From Cornus controversa (Eukaryota > Streptophyta > Magnoliopsida > Cornales > Cornaceae): 64,000 nt of DNA. Where the stretch lies: the NCBI GenBank assembly GCA_026545225.1, contig CM048852.1:56861146-56925145 (forward strand). Direction: 5' to 3'. Below the pieces are notes generated by a model. That model searched no databases and was not told the DNA's origin. It worked only from the letters and a program-made list of their open reading frames with translations. Shown here piece by piece: positions 11,181 through 21,902 of this stretch (within the stretch, counting starts at the first letter, position 1; every line of letters begins with the position of its first letter). A program made the translations under genes and the position numbers.

Positions 11181-13840
11181 ACCGAAAATCTTAAAATTTA
11201 CTATGTATTCAATTGATTAGGTAATCTATCTGAAACCTAAATTAATGTAGATTTGGATCAGACAGTAAAAAAGGAGCAAAACAAAACGCTCAAACCAATA
11301 TAGAAACTTATAAACTATATTTGAAAAATAAAACCTTATATTTTAAATTGTTAATTTAATGAAGAAGTCTTTGGAGAATGGTGTGACTTTTACAGTTTGC
11401 AAAGAAGAGGTTAAAAAGCCTGATGTTAAGGCCATTGAAATATCCGGCTTAGTTTTCACATGATCGGTAGTATCTTACACTCACAAAATTTGAAGTTTCT
11501 TGATGTATTATGTATATAAAAATTAGTATATATATGAGTGAAGTTTTTTTTTTTTTTTTTTGAAAGACTATATATGAATGAAGATGATTTGAGTGTGTTG
11601 ATGAGTATCAGTTTGAGTTATTTTATTTTGTTTTATTGAAGATTTAGGAATATTTCTAATGGTCATTTTCTGTACATGATTACAACTCGTATTGTTTTCT
11701 TTTACTCCCTTTTCTATCTCTTTAATTTGTAAGTTTCTAAGTTGATTGGATAATAGTTACTTATTGGTGAGTAGAAATTCTCTATTGGCCACTGGGGCGA
11801 ACCTAGCATGTGACCAGGAGGAGCACATGCACATGCCCCACTTGAATTTTTTTTCTTTACCTATATATGTATATATTTTTTTGAAATTTCAAAAATGCCC
11901 TCCCTCAATTTATTTTTTACCCTGCAAATTAGATGAATTGTTTCATTTATTGGATTAATACACTTCTTTTAGAATAGAAAGACCCAATTCTATTGGAGTC
12001 CAATACATTTTCTCTATTGGGTTAATACACTTTTTTTAAACAAAAAGCTCAATTCTCTTGGGACTCAATACGTTTTAGAAAATCGGAAAAAAACGGGGGC
12101 AAGATGTAACCCAACAAGTCATTGCTCTGTTGCAGTGACACAAACGTTCTTCTTTCACAGAGGGGTGTATCAAGTCCTCTCCTCTCTCTTATCTCCTAAC
12201 CCAAAGTTTCTATCTTTTGATCTTTTCTTTTCTTCTCTCTTAACCCAAATCTGAACCTCATGCGATTGTAAATTTCTTTATTTTTTTTTATTTTCTTCTT
12301 TCTTTGGGTCAAATGTAATGATATTTTAATATTGATATCTTATTCTGCTTTTGACTTAAAAAGTTAATCAGTAATGAATTTTAATTTTCAAGTTTCAATT
12401 GGGTATTTATTAAATATTCTTAATGTTTGAGAAGTACATCTCAAACTTTAATTTACTGAATTTGATAAAACTCTAATTATTTAGAAAATTAGGTCATTCA
12501 TAAATAATTAATTTCAATTTTGAATTGTCTCATTACAAAACCAAATATGGTGTTTTACATAAATTCATTCGTTAATTATTGAATTGTTTCACCCACTTTG
12601 ATGTGGGTTGAAGTGTTGGATGTTAAACCAGACATCAAATTAGATAGCAAGTATCAATATAAATGTCTCTATTAGTTAAGCATTTGGAGAGGGAGTATGA
12701 TTGCTTTGGCATGACTCATGGTTTAACTAGTATTTAAATAGTTTTTGTTCCACTTTAAATAAGTATTGATATGGAATTAGATTAAAAATACTACACCAAC
12801 CATTGAAAGATAGTGATTTTGCAATTTTTTTTGTTTCTTGTTTGCATTTTTATGTAAAAAAATTATATTTATTACGCTATTTTTTTTTTTTTCCTCACCA
12901 AATACACTGAACTCCACCTGAACTAAGATACTAATCCGCCCCTGGCTGACGCTGTCCACTCGTATATGGACGGACACATATAAATAAATAAATAAAAATT
13001 AAAAGATGAAGATAATGAAGTCTGGTCAGGACACATATTTTACGGGTCGTGGATGTGTATGAGTTTCACAGTTGTGTTCATGGAGACAGTGTCCACAGCC
13101 ACGCCGAAAAAATCCAAACCAATTTAAATCGCAACTATCTCAAATGACTCTGCAAATGCAATTCAACCTATAATCATATAACCATTAAATTGGATTCAAA
13201 AGTTTTGCAGAAAACATGTTCATCATGATTTTCAAAGTTATGTGATTTACTAGCACAACCACAAGATGAAGGAAAAGAGATTGAGAAGGAAGAAACCAAG
13301 GACAAAAGAAAGAAAATAGCAGCAATGAGAGATTTGGAGAAGCGGCTGGAGGAGGACTCGTAGGAGTGGTGGCCCGCGGAGAAGTGATGTGGGTGGGGGA
13401 TTTCATGAGGTTGAGCACGAAGTACACCGGTCATCACAGTGATGACCTCGTCGGCGACGACGCATCACCTTCCAATTCTTATGCTTCCGTCGGAACTGAT
13501 ACGTCTCTATCCAATCTCTATGCGCATGATCCGTGAAAAATGGGTAGACCTCACTTCATTCTTTTTTAATTTATTATTTATTATTATGTGTTCATATATA
13601 ATTAGATCACATCCGTAATGATCAACAGAGATTATTTATTTATCGTAGGTAAATATTGCCCATTTACTTTGTATATATACTATGACAAGTGTAAATTTGT
13701 CCAATTTTAAAATAATTTATTATCAAAAAAAAATTCACCTAACAAATTCTCAAAGGATTACTTACTAACATTTAAGTTTTAAATTTGATAACTAATTATC
13801 TTTCCTTGACTTTGAGATCGCTTTAAGCAATTTTAATTAA
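11181..13840. other. intergenic region, no supported gene
   Basis: Mostly AT-rich. GGGGCGAACCTAG near 11785 and CTAATCCGCCCCTG near 12930 look like opposed transposon ends but lack a matching target duplication. A GC-richer block at 13320-13540 has open frames on the - strand (for example about 13174-13437, with a hydrophobic run). They match no protein I know and have no clear gene structure. Confidence 0.35.
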
Positions 13841-14366
13841 GATAAAATATTCTACTATTTTATCAGGTTTGTATTTATTGTTTACAAATTAAACTTGTGT
13901 CAAAAAAATTATAACACCTTCATCAAATTTGGTTAAACTAGTCCTAACACCCCTGCTATCAAAAATACTTTCAAATTTTTTCTTTTTATTTTTTACTTTT
14001 TCTTTTTTCTTCTCTTTGTTCTCACAACACTAGGTATTAACAAAAAATATCTGTGGACAATAAGTAATATTTTTTCAAAAAAATCTAAATATCATATGTA
14101 TATTTGTTATATCTCTCAAGAATCAAATTGATTTAAATTTCAGAATTGATTAAACATTTTTTTCTCATAAAATAATTTGTAATAAAAAAAAGAAAGTCAC
14201 AACAGGTTACAAGAAAAGTGAAAAAAAGAGGACTACGAAAATTGGACAAATGATAATGAATAAACTATAGAGCATAAAGGTATATAAATCTATAAATTCG
14301 TGTGATGAGATATACTTATTTAACAACGTAAAAAATTTTATTGGTTGAATTAAAAAGAAAAAGAAA

Positions 14367-14409
<43 letters not shown>

Positions 14410-14593
14410 ATAAAATGCTCAAACATCACCCTCATGTAAAAAAAAAAAAAAAAAATTGAGAGTATTTTTGATAACAGATAATGTTAAGACTAGTTTAACC
14501 AAACTCGAAGAAGGGGTTATAACTTTTTTTATACAAATTTAATCTATAAACAATAAATCTAAACTTGAAAAAATGTAAGAGCGTTTTACCCTT
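13841..14593. mobile_element. inverted-repeat DNA element (MULE-like MITE)
   Basis: The left arm (about 13841-13990) and right arm (about 14443-14593) are reverse complements over more than 100 bp with mismatches. For example ATTTATTGTTTA, GTTATAAC-CCTTC, TTTGGTTAAACTAGT and TTATCAAAAATACT all pair with the other arm. The outer ends read AGATAAAATATTCTAC on the left and, reversed, GGGTAAAACGCTCTTAC on the right. Flanks share TTTTAAT, a possible degraded target duplication. There is no transposase, so the element is non-autonomous. The interior carries an AT microsatellite (14372-14407). Confidence 0.7.
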
Positions 14594-14675
14594 TTTAATC
14601 AAGTTTCGTGACTAAAATTCTTTTTCATTTGTAAAAGTTACTTTCCTTCCCCTTCGTTGCTTAAATCCTCAATAC

Positions 14676-15354
14676 TAGGGGTGCACAAAGAACCGTCGGA
14701 ACCGGAACCGAGGGGAACCGTACCGAACCGTGGCTACGGTTCCGGTTCCTAAAATTAGGAACCGTTACCAACGGTTCCGGTTCCAGGACCAGTAGAACCG
14801 TACCGGAACCGGAACCGTTGGGAGTAACGGTTCCTTGGAACCGGAATCGGAACCGTTTTATATTAAATATGTGTATATATATATAATATAATAACTATAT
14901 ATAATATATATATATATACACATTACATATAATAATTATATATAATGTATATATATTATGTATAATAATTATATTATCATATATTATATATAATAATTAT
15001 ATTATAATATAATTACTATACATAATATATATACATTATATGTAATGTATATATATCTATAATATAATATAATAATTATATATATATAGGGTGCCATTTT
15101 TAGATTGTAGGTCTCACATTTATTTAATGAATATATATATATATATTTTTGTATTTTCAAGCTTCATTAAAAAAAAAAAATTCCTAAGGAACCGCGGTTC
15201 GGAACCGGAACCGTACCGAGAACCGCGGTACGGTTCCTCACGGTTCCAACCCTTAACGGTTCCGGTTCCGGTTCCAAAAATCAGGAATCGTTGGTAACGG
15301 TTCCGGTTCCGATTTCACCAAGAACCGTGAGGAACCGTACCGTGTGCACCCCTA
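14676..15354. mobile_element. hAT-type MITE with 8-bp target duplication
   Basis: The ends are perfect 12-bp inverted repeats: TAGGGGTGCACA at 14676-14687 and its reverse at 15343-15354. They are flanked by a perfect 8-bp direct repeat, CTCAATAC, at 14668-14675 and 15355-15362. An 8-bp duplication with TAGGGGTG ends is the hAT signature. Both arms are packed with GGTTCC/GGAACC and ACCGTACCG units pointing both ways. The middle is almost pure TA-rich sequence. There is no transposase, so it depends on another element. At 679 bp it appears nearly intact. Confidence 0.92.
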
Positions 15355-15362
15355 CTCAATAC

Positions 15363-16640
15363 AATACGTGTTGCAGCCAACCAATGAATGTGCACCACGC
15401 CAGTACCCCAAGGTTTCCTTATCCCTGCCACCTCGGCACAAAAAAATCTATCCACGTGAAACGTCCACAAGAGGTGGTAACAAAATGGTAGGTCAACTCA
15501 AGCATCCCACAGTTCCCACTAACCAACCTAACCCCACCACTTCTGCAGAATAATGCTATCTCGATAGCAGACAGAGACATGCACACACACACGCGGCCGA
15601 CACTAAGGCGTCTGATTGAATTGATTTTTGTAAAGTGTTCTTTCATTTTTCAAACTCAAAAATTATTTTAAAAAGTATTTGAATTGATAAAACAGAAGAG
15701 TTTTAGAGTCTAAAAAAAATATTTAAAGAAAGTTAGTGGGTATCAACTTTCTCATTTAAGCTCTGCTTCTCTTTTCTTCTATGTAAAAGATGAATTAAAA
15801 CTCTGCCAAGCAGGACCTAAGGCCTTTGTAAATAATAATAATAATAAATAAATAAATCCGATCCTATATTTAAAATATTAATATCAAATAATAGTTAATA
15901 ATTTTTATTTAAAAATCATTCTTCTTACTTTTTAGATGCATAGTTACTAAATAGATGACTTAATTATTTATTGTTAAATTTTTATTTAATTTTTTTTGTT
16001 AAATTTTGATTATTAATTATAACAAAGTTATCTGGAGCTCTTTTTATAGATTTCATTATTTTATCTATTTCTCTTTTTTTTTTAAGTTTTTCATATGGTG
16101 ATTCATATTTTCTATTAGACATAATCAATAATATAAATAAAAATGGCCACAAACTTAATATACAATTTCTATGATAAAAAATAATAATAAAAGCATAAAA
16201 ATTGTCTAATGTTCTAACAAAATTTTCACTTTTACTACTATTTTATAACTCTCCATCAAATTATTAAACCCAAATAAAAAATCAGTACTTTCTTGTTTGT
16301 AAGGAAACAGTTAAAGAGTCTAAAAATAACAAAATATGTAAGAAAATAAAATATATAATATATATAAAAGATGAAGTGAGATAGATTGGTTCAAGATACA
16401 CCTCTATTAGCTTAAATGAGAAGAAGAGAGAAAAAAATATATGTAAAAATGGTAAGAAAAAAAAAATGTAACAGATAATAATAAAAAATTAAAAATAAGT
16501 GTTTAATAGAAAAAAATTTAAGAGTATATGAAAAGTTTTACTAAGATCCCTACTTTAATTGGTTGGGACGTAGACAGAAGAAAATGAAATTTTTTAAGGG
16601 CTAATAAATGAATGGGTCGGCTAAGCGGCTCCAGCCGCAA
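15363..16640. other. intergenic region upstream of the LOR gene
   Basis: No gene is seen. Short AAT and AAAT repeats lie near 15832-15858. The right end presumably holds the LOR promoter. Confidence 0.45.
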
Positions 16641-16642
16641 CT

Positions 16643-16650
16643 GTATATAT
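16643..16650 (+). promoter_or_regulatory. TATA-like box of the LOR gene
   Basis: TATATATA lies about 70 bp before the LOR start codon, embedded in GC-richer sequence (CTG-TATATATA-GCGG). This distance fits a short 5' leader. A longer TA microsatellite at about 16661-16681 is the alternative, so the choice is uncertain. Confidence 0.4.
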
Positions 16651-16718
16651 AGCGGCCCTCTTATATATATATATATATATAACAGTCTGAGTTTGTTTGT
16701 GTGAGGCAAGGGTTGAAT

Positions 16719-17878
16719 ATGATGGCACAACCGAGCTACCCGCCACAAACGAGCTACCCGACGGGGAATAGTCCGGTGGCCGTTGTGGGCCCACAGTTCT
16801 GTGCTCCATATCCGGTGGATCTGACAATTGTGAGGAAGCTGTTGAACTTAAGTGAAGGCAACTTTGCAGTGACTGATGTTAATGGCAATTTGATGTTCAA
16901 AGTGAAGGGTAAGCTCTTGAGCCTTCGGGATCGCCGGATCTTGCTCGACACCTCCGGCAACGCCGTCATCTCTCTCCAACAAAAGGTTATTCAACCCGGC
17001 CACTTAATTTCCCTTTAATTCTTAAAATATATGCACTTTTTAGATCGAGTAGTTTATTCTATTAATTGTTCAAAAATAACAAGAACCATGGATTCATTAT
17101 ATATATATATATATGGTTGTACCTAATTAACTTTTTAAATACTGAATTGATGATCAGATATTGTCTGCACATAGGAGATGGCAAGTTTACAAGGGAGACA
17201 GCTCAGACGCAAAAGATCTGCTTTTCAGTGTGAAGAAGGCTTCTTTGATCCAATTTAAGACAGAGTTAGATGTATTCCTAGCCACCAACACAAAAGAAGA
17301 TGTTTGTGATTTCAAGATCAAAGGCAGTTGGTTTGAGAGATCATGTGTCATCTCTGCCGGAGAGTCTTCAACTATCATTGCCCAGGTAATTAAAAATTTA
17401 ACATTAATTAATATATAAATTAAGGAAAATGCTAAATTTTATAAAATTATATCATGAATTTTTATTATGAATGATATGGTAGGTGATAATATTATTGCAA
17501 CTCTATATTATTAACTCACCATTTAATTATCACATCAGTGATAAAAATTTATGAAATAATTTGATGATGTATAACATTGCTCATAAATTAAACACATTTA
17601 ATTAATTAGCTTCAACGAACAAAGTGATGCATGTGAAACCCGGCCATTAAGTAGACGTACTATTTTTGTGAGATTAATTTAATTTGTATGTTTGAATTCA
17701 TCTTTTATATATATCTATATATAATATGCAGATGCACAGGAAGCACAGTGCTCAGAGCGTTGTGCTTGGAAAAGACACATTCGCGGTGACTGTGTATCCG
17801 AATGTGGATTATGCCTTCATAGTTGCTCTTGTGGTCATTCTTGAAGAGATCAACGAGGACAAAAAAGACGAAGACTGA
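16719..17878 (+). CDS. LURP-one-related (LOR) protein, three exons
   Basis: Exons are 16719-16985, 17158-17385 and 17732-17878. All introns are GT-AG, and joining them gives 213 residues, close to the usual 210-220 of plant LOR15-type proteins. The start is the first of two adjacent ATG codons (16719, 16722); the family usually begins MAQP. Recognisable parts are a proline-rich N-terminus (residues 3-25), then VDLTIVRKLL, a segment containing FAVTDVNGNLMFKVKG, then LLDTSGNAV (all exon 1). WQVYKGDSSD and SWFERSCVI follow in exon 2. The C-terminal strand and helix contain FAVTVYPNVDYAF. LOR proteins adopt a tubby C-terminal-like fold. Arabidopsis LURP1 is needed for full basal defence against an oomycete, but the role of this member is unknown. 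A broken paralogue lies 4 kb downstream. Confidence 0.95.
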
Positions 17879-18171
17879 AATTCCAATTTAAATATAAAAT
17901 CCTCCTATATAATCATATAATATATGTAATTAATGTATGCTGATCAGTTTCGAATTAATGCCCTTGCATGGACTTTATTATTATCTTAATTTAGAGTGCG
18001 ATGGAGATGATCGATCTCCTATTTCCTATCAGAAATGTGGTTAATTATGTGCCTTTTTGATCACTCTGTACTTTATATGATCCCTGCAACTTTTAGTGGG
18101 CTCTAAAGAAATAAATAAGTCTGTCTTTGTGTCTGAAATCGTTTGGTTTGCGCATATGGGAATGCTTCTTG

Positions 18172-18203
<32 letters not shown>

Positions 18204-18628
18204 TTTGTGAATACAAAACATTGGTTGTTTAATGCGAAGTTGAGATTGGCCATTTTCTTCTGAACATTATACTTTTGAGGTGTGAAAACTGAAAACTATG
18301 AATGGTTTGATCTGGTCACACCAGTGGGAGAAGAAAAGAAAAGACTGGAACAATGTCGGAGTCGAGCAATTTGGGCAGGAGAAAACTATGCCAGTTATTT
18401 AGTCACGATAAACCTTTCAAAATATATAAAAAGAAAATTGAAGCTTGACTTTATAAGATATGAACACCGGATAAACTTATTGTTTCCTATTGACGAAATC
18501 AAATACTTATCAAGATTGGGAAAATTAAGATTAGGAAAATGATTTGAGTAGTCGAAGCTACTCAATAAAACAAGCTTATTCTTTGGGGCCTCTCTCTCTC
18601 TCACAGTAGCTTCAGTTACTCTAGCATG

Positions 18629-18663
<35 letters not shown>

Positions 18664-18685
18664 GTAGCTTCAGTTCCATAGTATA
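17879..18685. other. 3' flank of LOR; CA and CT microsatellites
   Basis: It contains the LOR 3' untranslated region, TA/CA repeats at about 18172-18202 and a 31-base CT run at about 18630-18660. A 19-bp GCAGTAGCTTCAGTT-type sequence occurs on both sides of the CT run (about 18604 and 18661). No gene is seen; the small open frames are low complexity. Confidence 0.45.
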
Positions 18686-19513
18686 TTACTCTACCTTCTT
18701 GCTAGGTTTGCCTTTATTACTCATAAATTAAGCTTTATAAAAAATTTAGTCAACATCTTTGTAAGTTTTATTGACTTAACTCTGACCACTGATACCATTA
18801 ATTCAAAAATTAAAAATTCTAAAATTACTTTTTTTTATAATAAACATTACTTATTTTGCACAATTTATTAATATTTAATTAAAACTAACCAGATATTTAA
18901 ACATATACATATAACTTTCATATATATACAATCCGTATTTATACAATTATTATTACATATATACATGTACAACCCTAACTCTCCCCGTCGCCGCCGACAC
19001 CACTATCTCTTCCACCGCCAACAATACCTCTTTTTCCTACTGTTGGCACCGAAACCCCTCATCACACCACCGACACTGAAACCCACCCCTCATCCCACCA
19101 CTGGCACAAAAATATTATTTTATTTTAAAAAAAAAATAAAAATTATTATTATTAACACTTGAGAGCATATAATAGATAGGAAATTGCTTTTCTTTTATTG
19201 TCGTCTTAATTTTTTTATTTTTAATTCATTTACTTGTATAAAAAGAATTTAATTTATGTAATTCAATAATTTCGCAAATCTTAAGATATTAAAATACTAT
19301 ATTAAAAATACAACATTCAATTAATAAACTGTGCGAAATGAGTAATGTTTATTATAGGAAGTGTAATTTTATAATTTTAATTTATGAATTAATGGTCTGA
19401 GTAGTCAGAATTAAATCAATGAAAATTCAAAGGAGATTGACTGAATTTTTTTAAAAAGTTTAATTTATAGATAATAAAAACAAACCTTTGTTAAAGGTTA
19501 GAGCAATTTGCCC
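18686..19513. mobile_element. inverted-repeat DNA element (MULE-like MITE)
   Basis: The left arm (18686-18900) and right arm (about 19300-19513) are imperfect reverse complements over about 190 bp. Paired blocks include CATAAATTAAGC, TTAGTCAA, TTAATTCTGAC-ACT, ACCATTAATTCA, AAAATTAC and ATAATAAACATTACT. The outer right end, reversed, reads GGGCAAATTGCTCTAACC. This resembles the right end of the 13841-14593 element (GGGTAAAACGCTC), so they may belong to one superfamily. No clean target duplication and no coding sequence. The interior has a short CCGCCG-rich patch at about 18985-19080. Confidence 0.65.
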
Positions 19514-19619
19514 TTAATAATGTGGATGAGGCGAAATCCACCAATTAACCAATGATGACTTCAATGTTGTATGGTTTAGACTCGCGTGTACTTTTATGAA
19601 CATCCATTGACTTACTTGA

Positions 19620-20727
19620 GGAGTGCTAGCGGCAGTTGCTCAAGCGAGTGTCTACTGTGTCTTTACTCAGTCTCAGTCGCTCCACTGATTGGTGAAAATC
19701 AATTCCAAAAATTAAATGATTTCCTGCAATAAATGTCCTACTTTTTCATCAATCAATATACCCTTACAGTTCTAAAGTATTTACACTAGTGTCATCAACA
19801 AACACATAAAATTATAAACATAAAGTATTAAAATATTTTAATTAATATTCTTTTTATATTGTCCTACTTTTAAATATTTTTAATAATCTATATACTTATT
19901 ATAATCATTTCCTATATAATTTTTAAAATTTTGTAATTATGGTTAATTGAATAAGTATATAGATTATTAAAAATATTAATAAAAATAAAATTATAAACAT
20001 AAAGTATATAGATTAATTGAATAAGTATATAGATTATTAAAATATTAATAAAAATAAAATTATAAACATAAAGTATATAGATTAAATGAATAAGTATATA
20101 GATTATTAAAAACATTAATAAAAATAAAATTATAAACATAAAGTATATAGAAGAATTGAATAAGTATATAGATTATTATTAAAAATATTAATAAAAATAA
20201 AATTATAAACATAAAGTATATAGATGAATTGAATAAGTATATAGATTATTTAAAAAATTAATAAAAATAAAATTATAAACATAAAGTATATAGATGAATT
20301 GAATAACTATATAGATTATTATTGTTAATTGAATAAGTATATAGATTATTAAAAATATTTAAAAGTAGGAAAATATAAAAAAAATATTAATAAAAATATT
20401 TTAATACTTTAAAAATATGTATTTAATTCAATTAACCATAATTATAAAATTTTAAAAATTATATAGGAAATGATTATAATAAGTATATAGATTATTAAAA
20501 ATATTGAAAAGTAGTGAAAATAAAAAAAATATTTTAATACTTTATGTTTATAATTTTATTTATTTGTTGATGACACCAATGTAAATACTTTAGAACTAAA
20601 ATGATATATTGATTGATGAAAAAGTAGAACATTTATTGCAGAGAATCATTTAATTTTTAAGATTGATTTTCACCAATCAGTGGAGCGACTATGCAAGGAC
20701 TCTCGCTTAAGCTGCCGCTAGCACTCC
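19620..20727. mobile_element. long-TIR DNA element with internal 70-bp tandem array
   Basis: The ends are a perfect 16-bp inverted repeat, GGAGTGCTAGCGGCAG. After a diverged stretch, pairing resumes with CGCTCCACTGATTGGTGAAA and runs, with mismatches, for about 300 bp per arm. The arms meet near 19960 and 20420. No transposase is present. TACTT occurs next to both ends, but a clean 8-9 bp duplication is not visible. The GGAGTGCTAGC end type suggests a Mutator-like MITE; this is inference. Confidence 0.8.
19945..20342. repeat. 70-bp tandem array, five units plus a partial one
   Basis: Units begin AATTGAATAAGTATATAG at about 19945, 20015, 20084, 20154, 20227 and 20297, with spacings of 69-73 bp. 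A 30-bp partial unit starts near 20327. Each unit carries AATAAAAATAAAATTATAAA and CATAAAGTATATAG. The unit sequence is also present in the arms of the surrounding inverted repeat, so the array probably grew from an arm. Confidence 0.9.
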
Positions 20728-20790
20728 TACTTTGGTCCATAACAACCATTAACTTGCTTTGGTCCGAAGCGAAATCCACCAATTAACTAA

Positions 20791-21380
20791 GGGCTCGTTT
20801 GGTAACCGTTTATGTTTTGTGTTTATTGTTTAAGTGTTTCTATAAACAGTGTTTATGTTATGATTTTGTTTATACATAAATATGAGTGTTGTTTGATAAC
20901 GAAAAAACGTTTGACTTATTTTAATTTTTGTTTTTTTAGCATGGGTGCCCCTAAGTAACTATTTCTTATTATCAAGTATATTAGTAATTATTCATATTGT
21001 ATCCAATATTTTTTTCTTAAGGCAATTGATGCTCTTTAATTCTGTCCACACTTGATAATTCTAATATTTTGATCGATGTATCAAATAATAGTCTTTTATA
21101 ATTTTTTTTCTTTTCATTTTCTCACTTTTAGTTTTAATTTTTAATTAAAATAATATAATCACCATTTTAGATAAAAAAGAAAAAAAAAGTTTTTTTTTTT
21201 TCATAAACATAAACAATAAACATTATTTTGGTGTTTAGGATTTGAAGGCTTATGAACAGTGTTGTTTTAAAAACATTTATACAATTTATAAACAAAACAA
21301 AAATTATCAAACATGTTTATTTTAAAATTTTGTTTTTATAAACAATAAACACTAAACATAAACGGTTACCAAACGGTCCC
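20791..21380. mobile_element. Tourist-like (PIF/Harbinger) MITE
   Basis: The ends are inverted repeats of about 40 bp: GGGCTCGTTTGGTAACCGTT on the left and, reversed, GGGACCGTTTGGTAACCGTT on the right. Both continue as TATGTTT(T/A)GTGTTTATTGTTT. The element is flanked by the 3-bp duplication TAA (20788-20790 and 21381-21383). GGG(C/A)...GTTTGG ends with a TAA duplication are the Tourist hallmark. There is no coding sequence. It sits 56 bp upstream of the broken LOR copy. Confidence 0.9.
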
Positions 21381-21436
21381 TAAGACTAAAAATAGAAGTC
21401 CTATAGCTCACTTTTTCTCTGTTTCTGTGATATCTC

Positions 21437-21526
21437 ATGGCACAACCAAGCTATGCACCATTAGCCAATCGGCCCAATCCTGTATCGAATTCGATCATAG
21501 GCCCTCAGTTGTTGCTTGTTGGTGGA

Positions 21527-21575
<49 letters not shown>

Positions 21576-21871
21576 AATGGAACCTCAGATAAACAAAGTA
21601 TACACACACTTTGTTTTTACACAGTTGTTGCTTGTTGGTGGACAAATTATTTTGGCCTATATATGCAGATAAGGAGTTCACACAGCAGATGCCAGATGGC
21701 AAATTTTTAGGGGAGATAGCAAAAATCATATATGCAGATCTGTTGTTTAGTGCTAAGACATCTTCAATGATTCAACTTAAAACCAAATTGAATGTAGACT
21801 TAGCTAATGACACAACAGAGGAGGTATGTGATTTGAGGGTTGAGGGTACTTGGTTTGAGAGATCGATCTTG
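21437..21871 (+). pseudogene. broken second LOR gene copy
   Basis: It opens with ATG and MAQPSYAPLANRPNPVSN-like coding sequence (21437-21511), matching the start of the LOR gene at 16719. The bulk of exon 1 is missing and replaced by an AT microsatellite (21533-21572), itself flanked by a 28-bp direct repeat (21506-21533 and 21622-21649). Exon 2 sequence resumes after an AG near 21667, with RWQIFRGDS matching RWQVYKGDS. It then needs a frame change to reach DLLFSAKTSSMIQLKTKL and EGTWFERS (to about 21871). Exon 3 is absent, and a MULE-like element starts 32 bp later. It cannot make a LOR protein. Confidence 0.85.
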
Positions 21872-21902
21872 TGTTATTTATTCACAAGTCATATTTAATT
21901 TT

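Larger units (their letters stand above)
19531..20787. repeat. 19-bp direct repeats flanking an inverted-repeat element
   Basis: GCGAAATCCACCAATTAAC occurs identically at 19531-19549 and 20769-20787. The copies bracket the 19620-20727 element with about 70 bp on the left and 40 bp on the right. They are too far from its ends to be an ordinary target duplication. Confidence 0.85.

Noticed and set aside
11781-12935. possible hAT element between opposed GGGGCG-type ends
   Set aside because: GGGGCGAACCTAG and the reverse of CTAATCCGCCCCTG are similar, but the 8-bp flanks do not match and there is no internal support.
13174-13437. possible small secreted or membrane protein on the - strand
   Set aside because: Two overlapping frames are equally open, and the hydrophobic run alone is weak evidence. 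There is no homology I recognise.
19945-20342. CRISPR-like regular array
   Set aside because: The units are contiguous 70-bp AT-rich tandem copies without unique spacers, in a plant genome.
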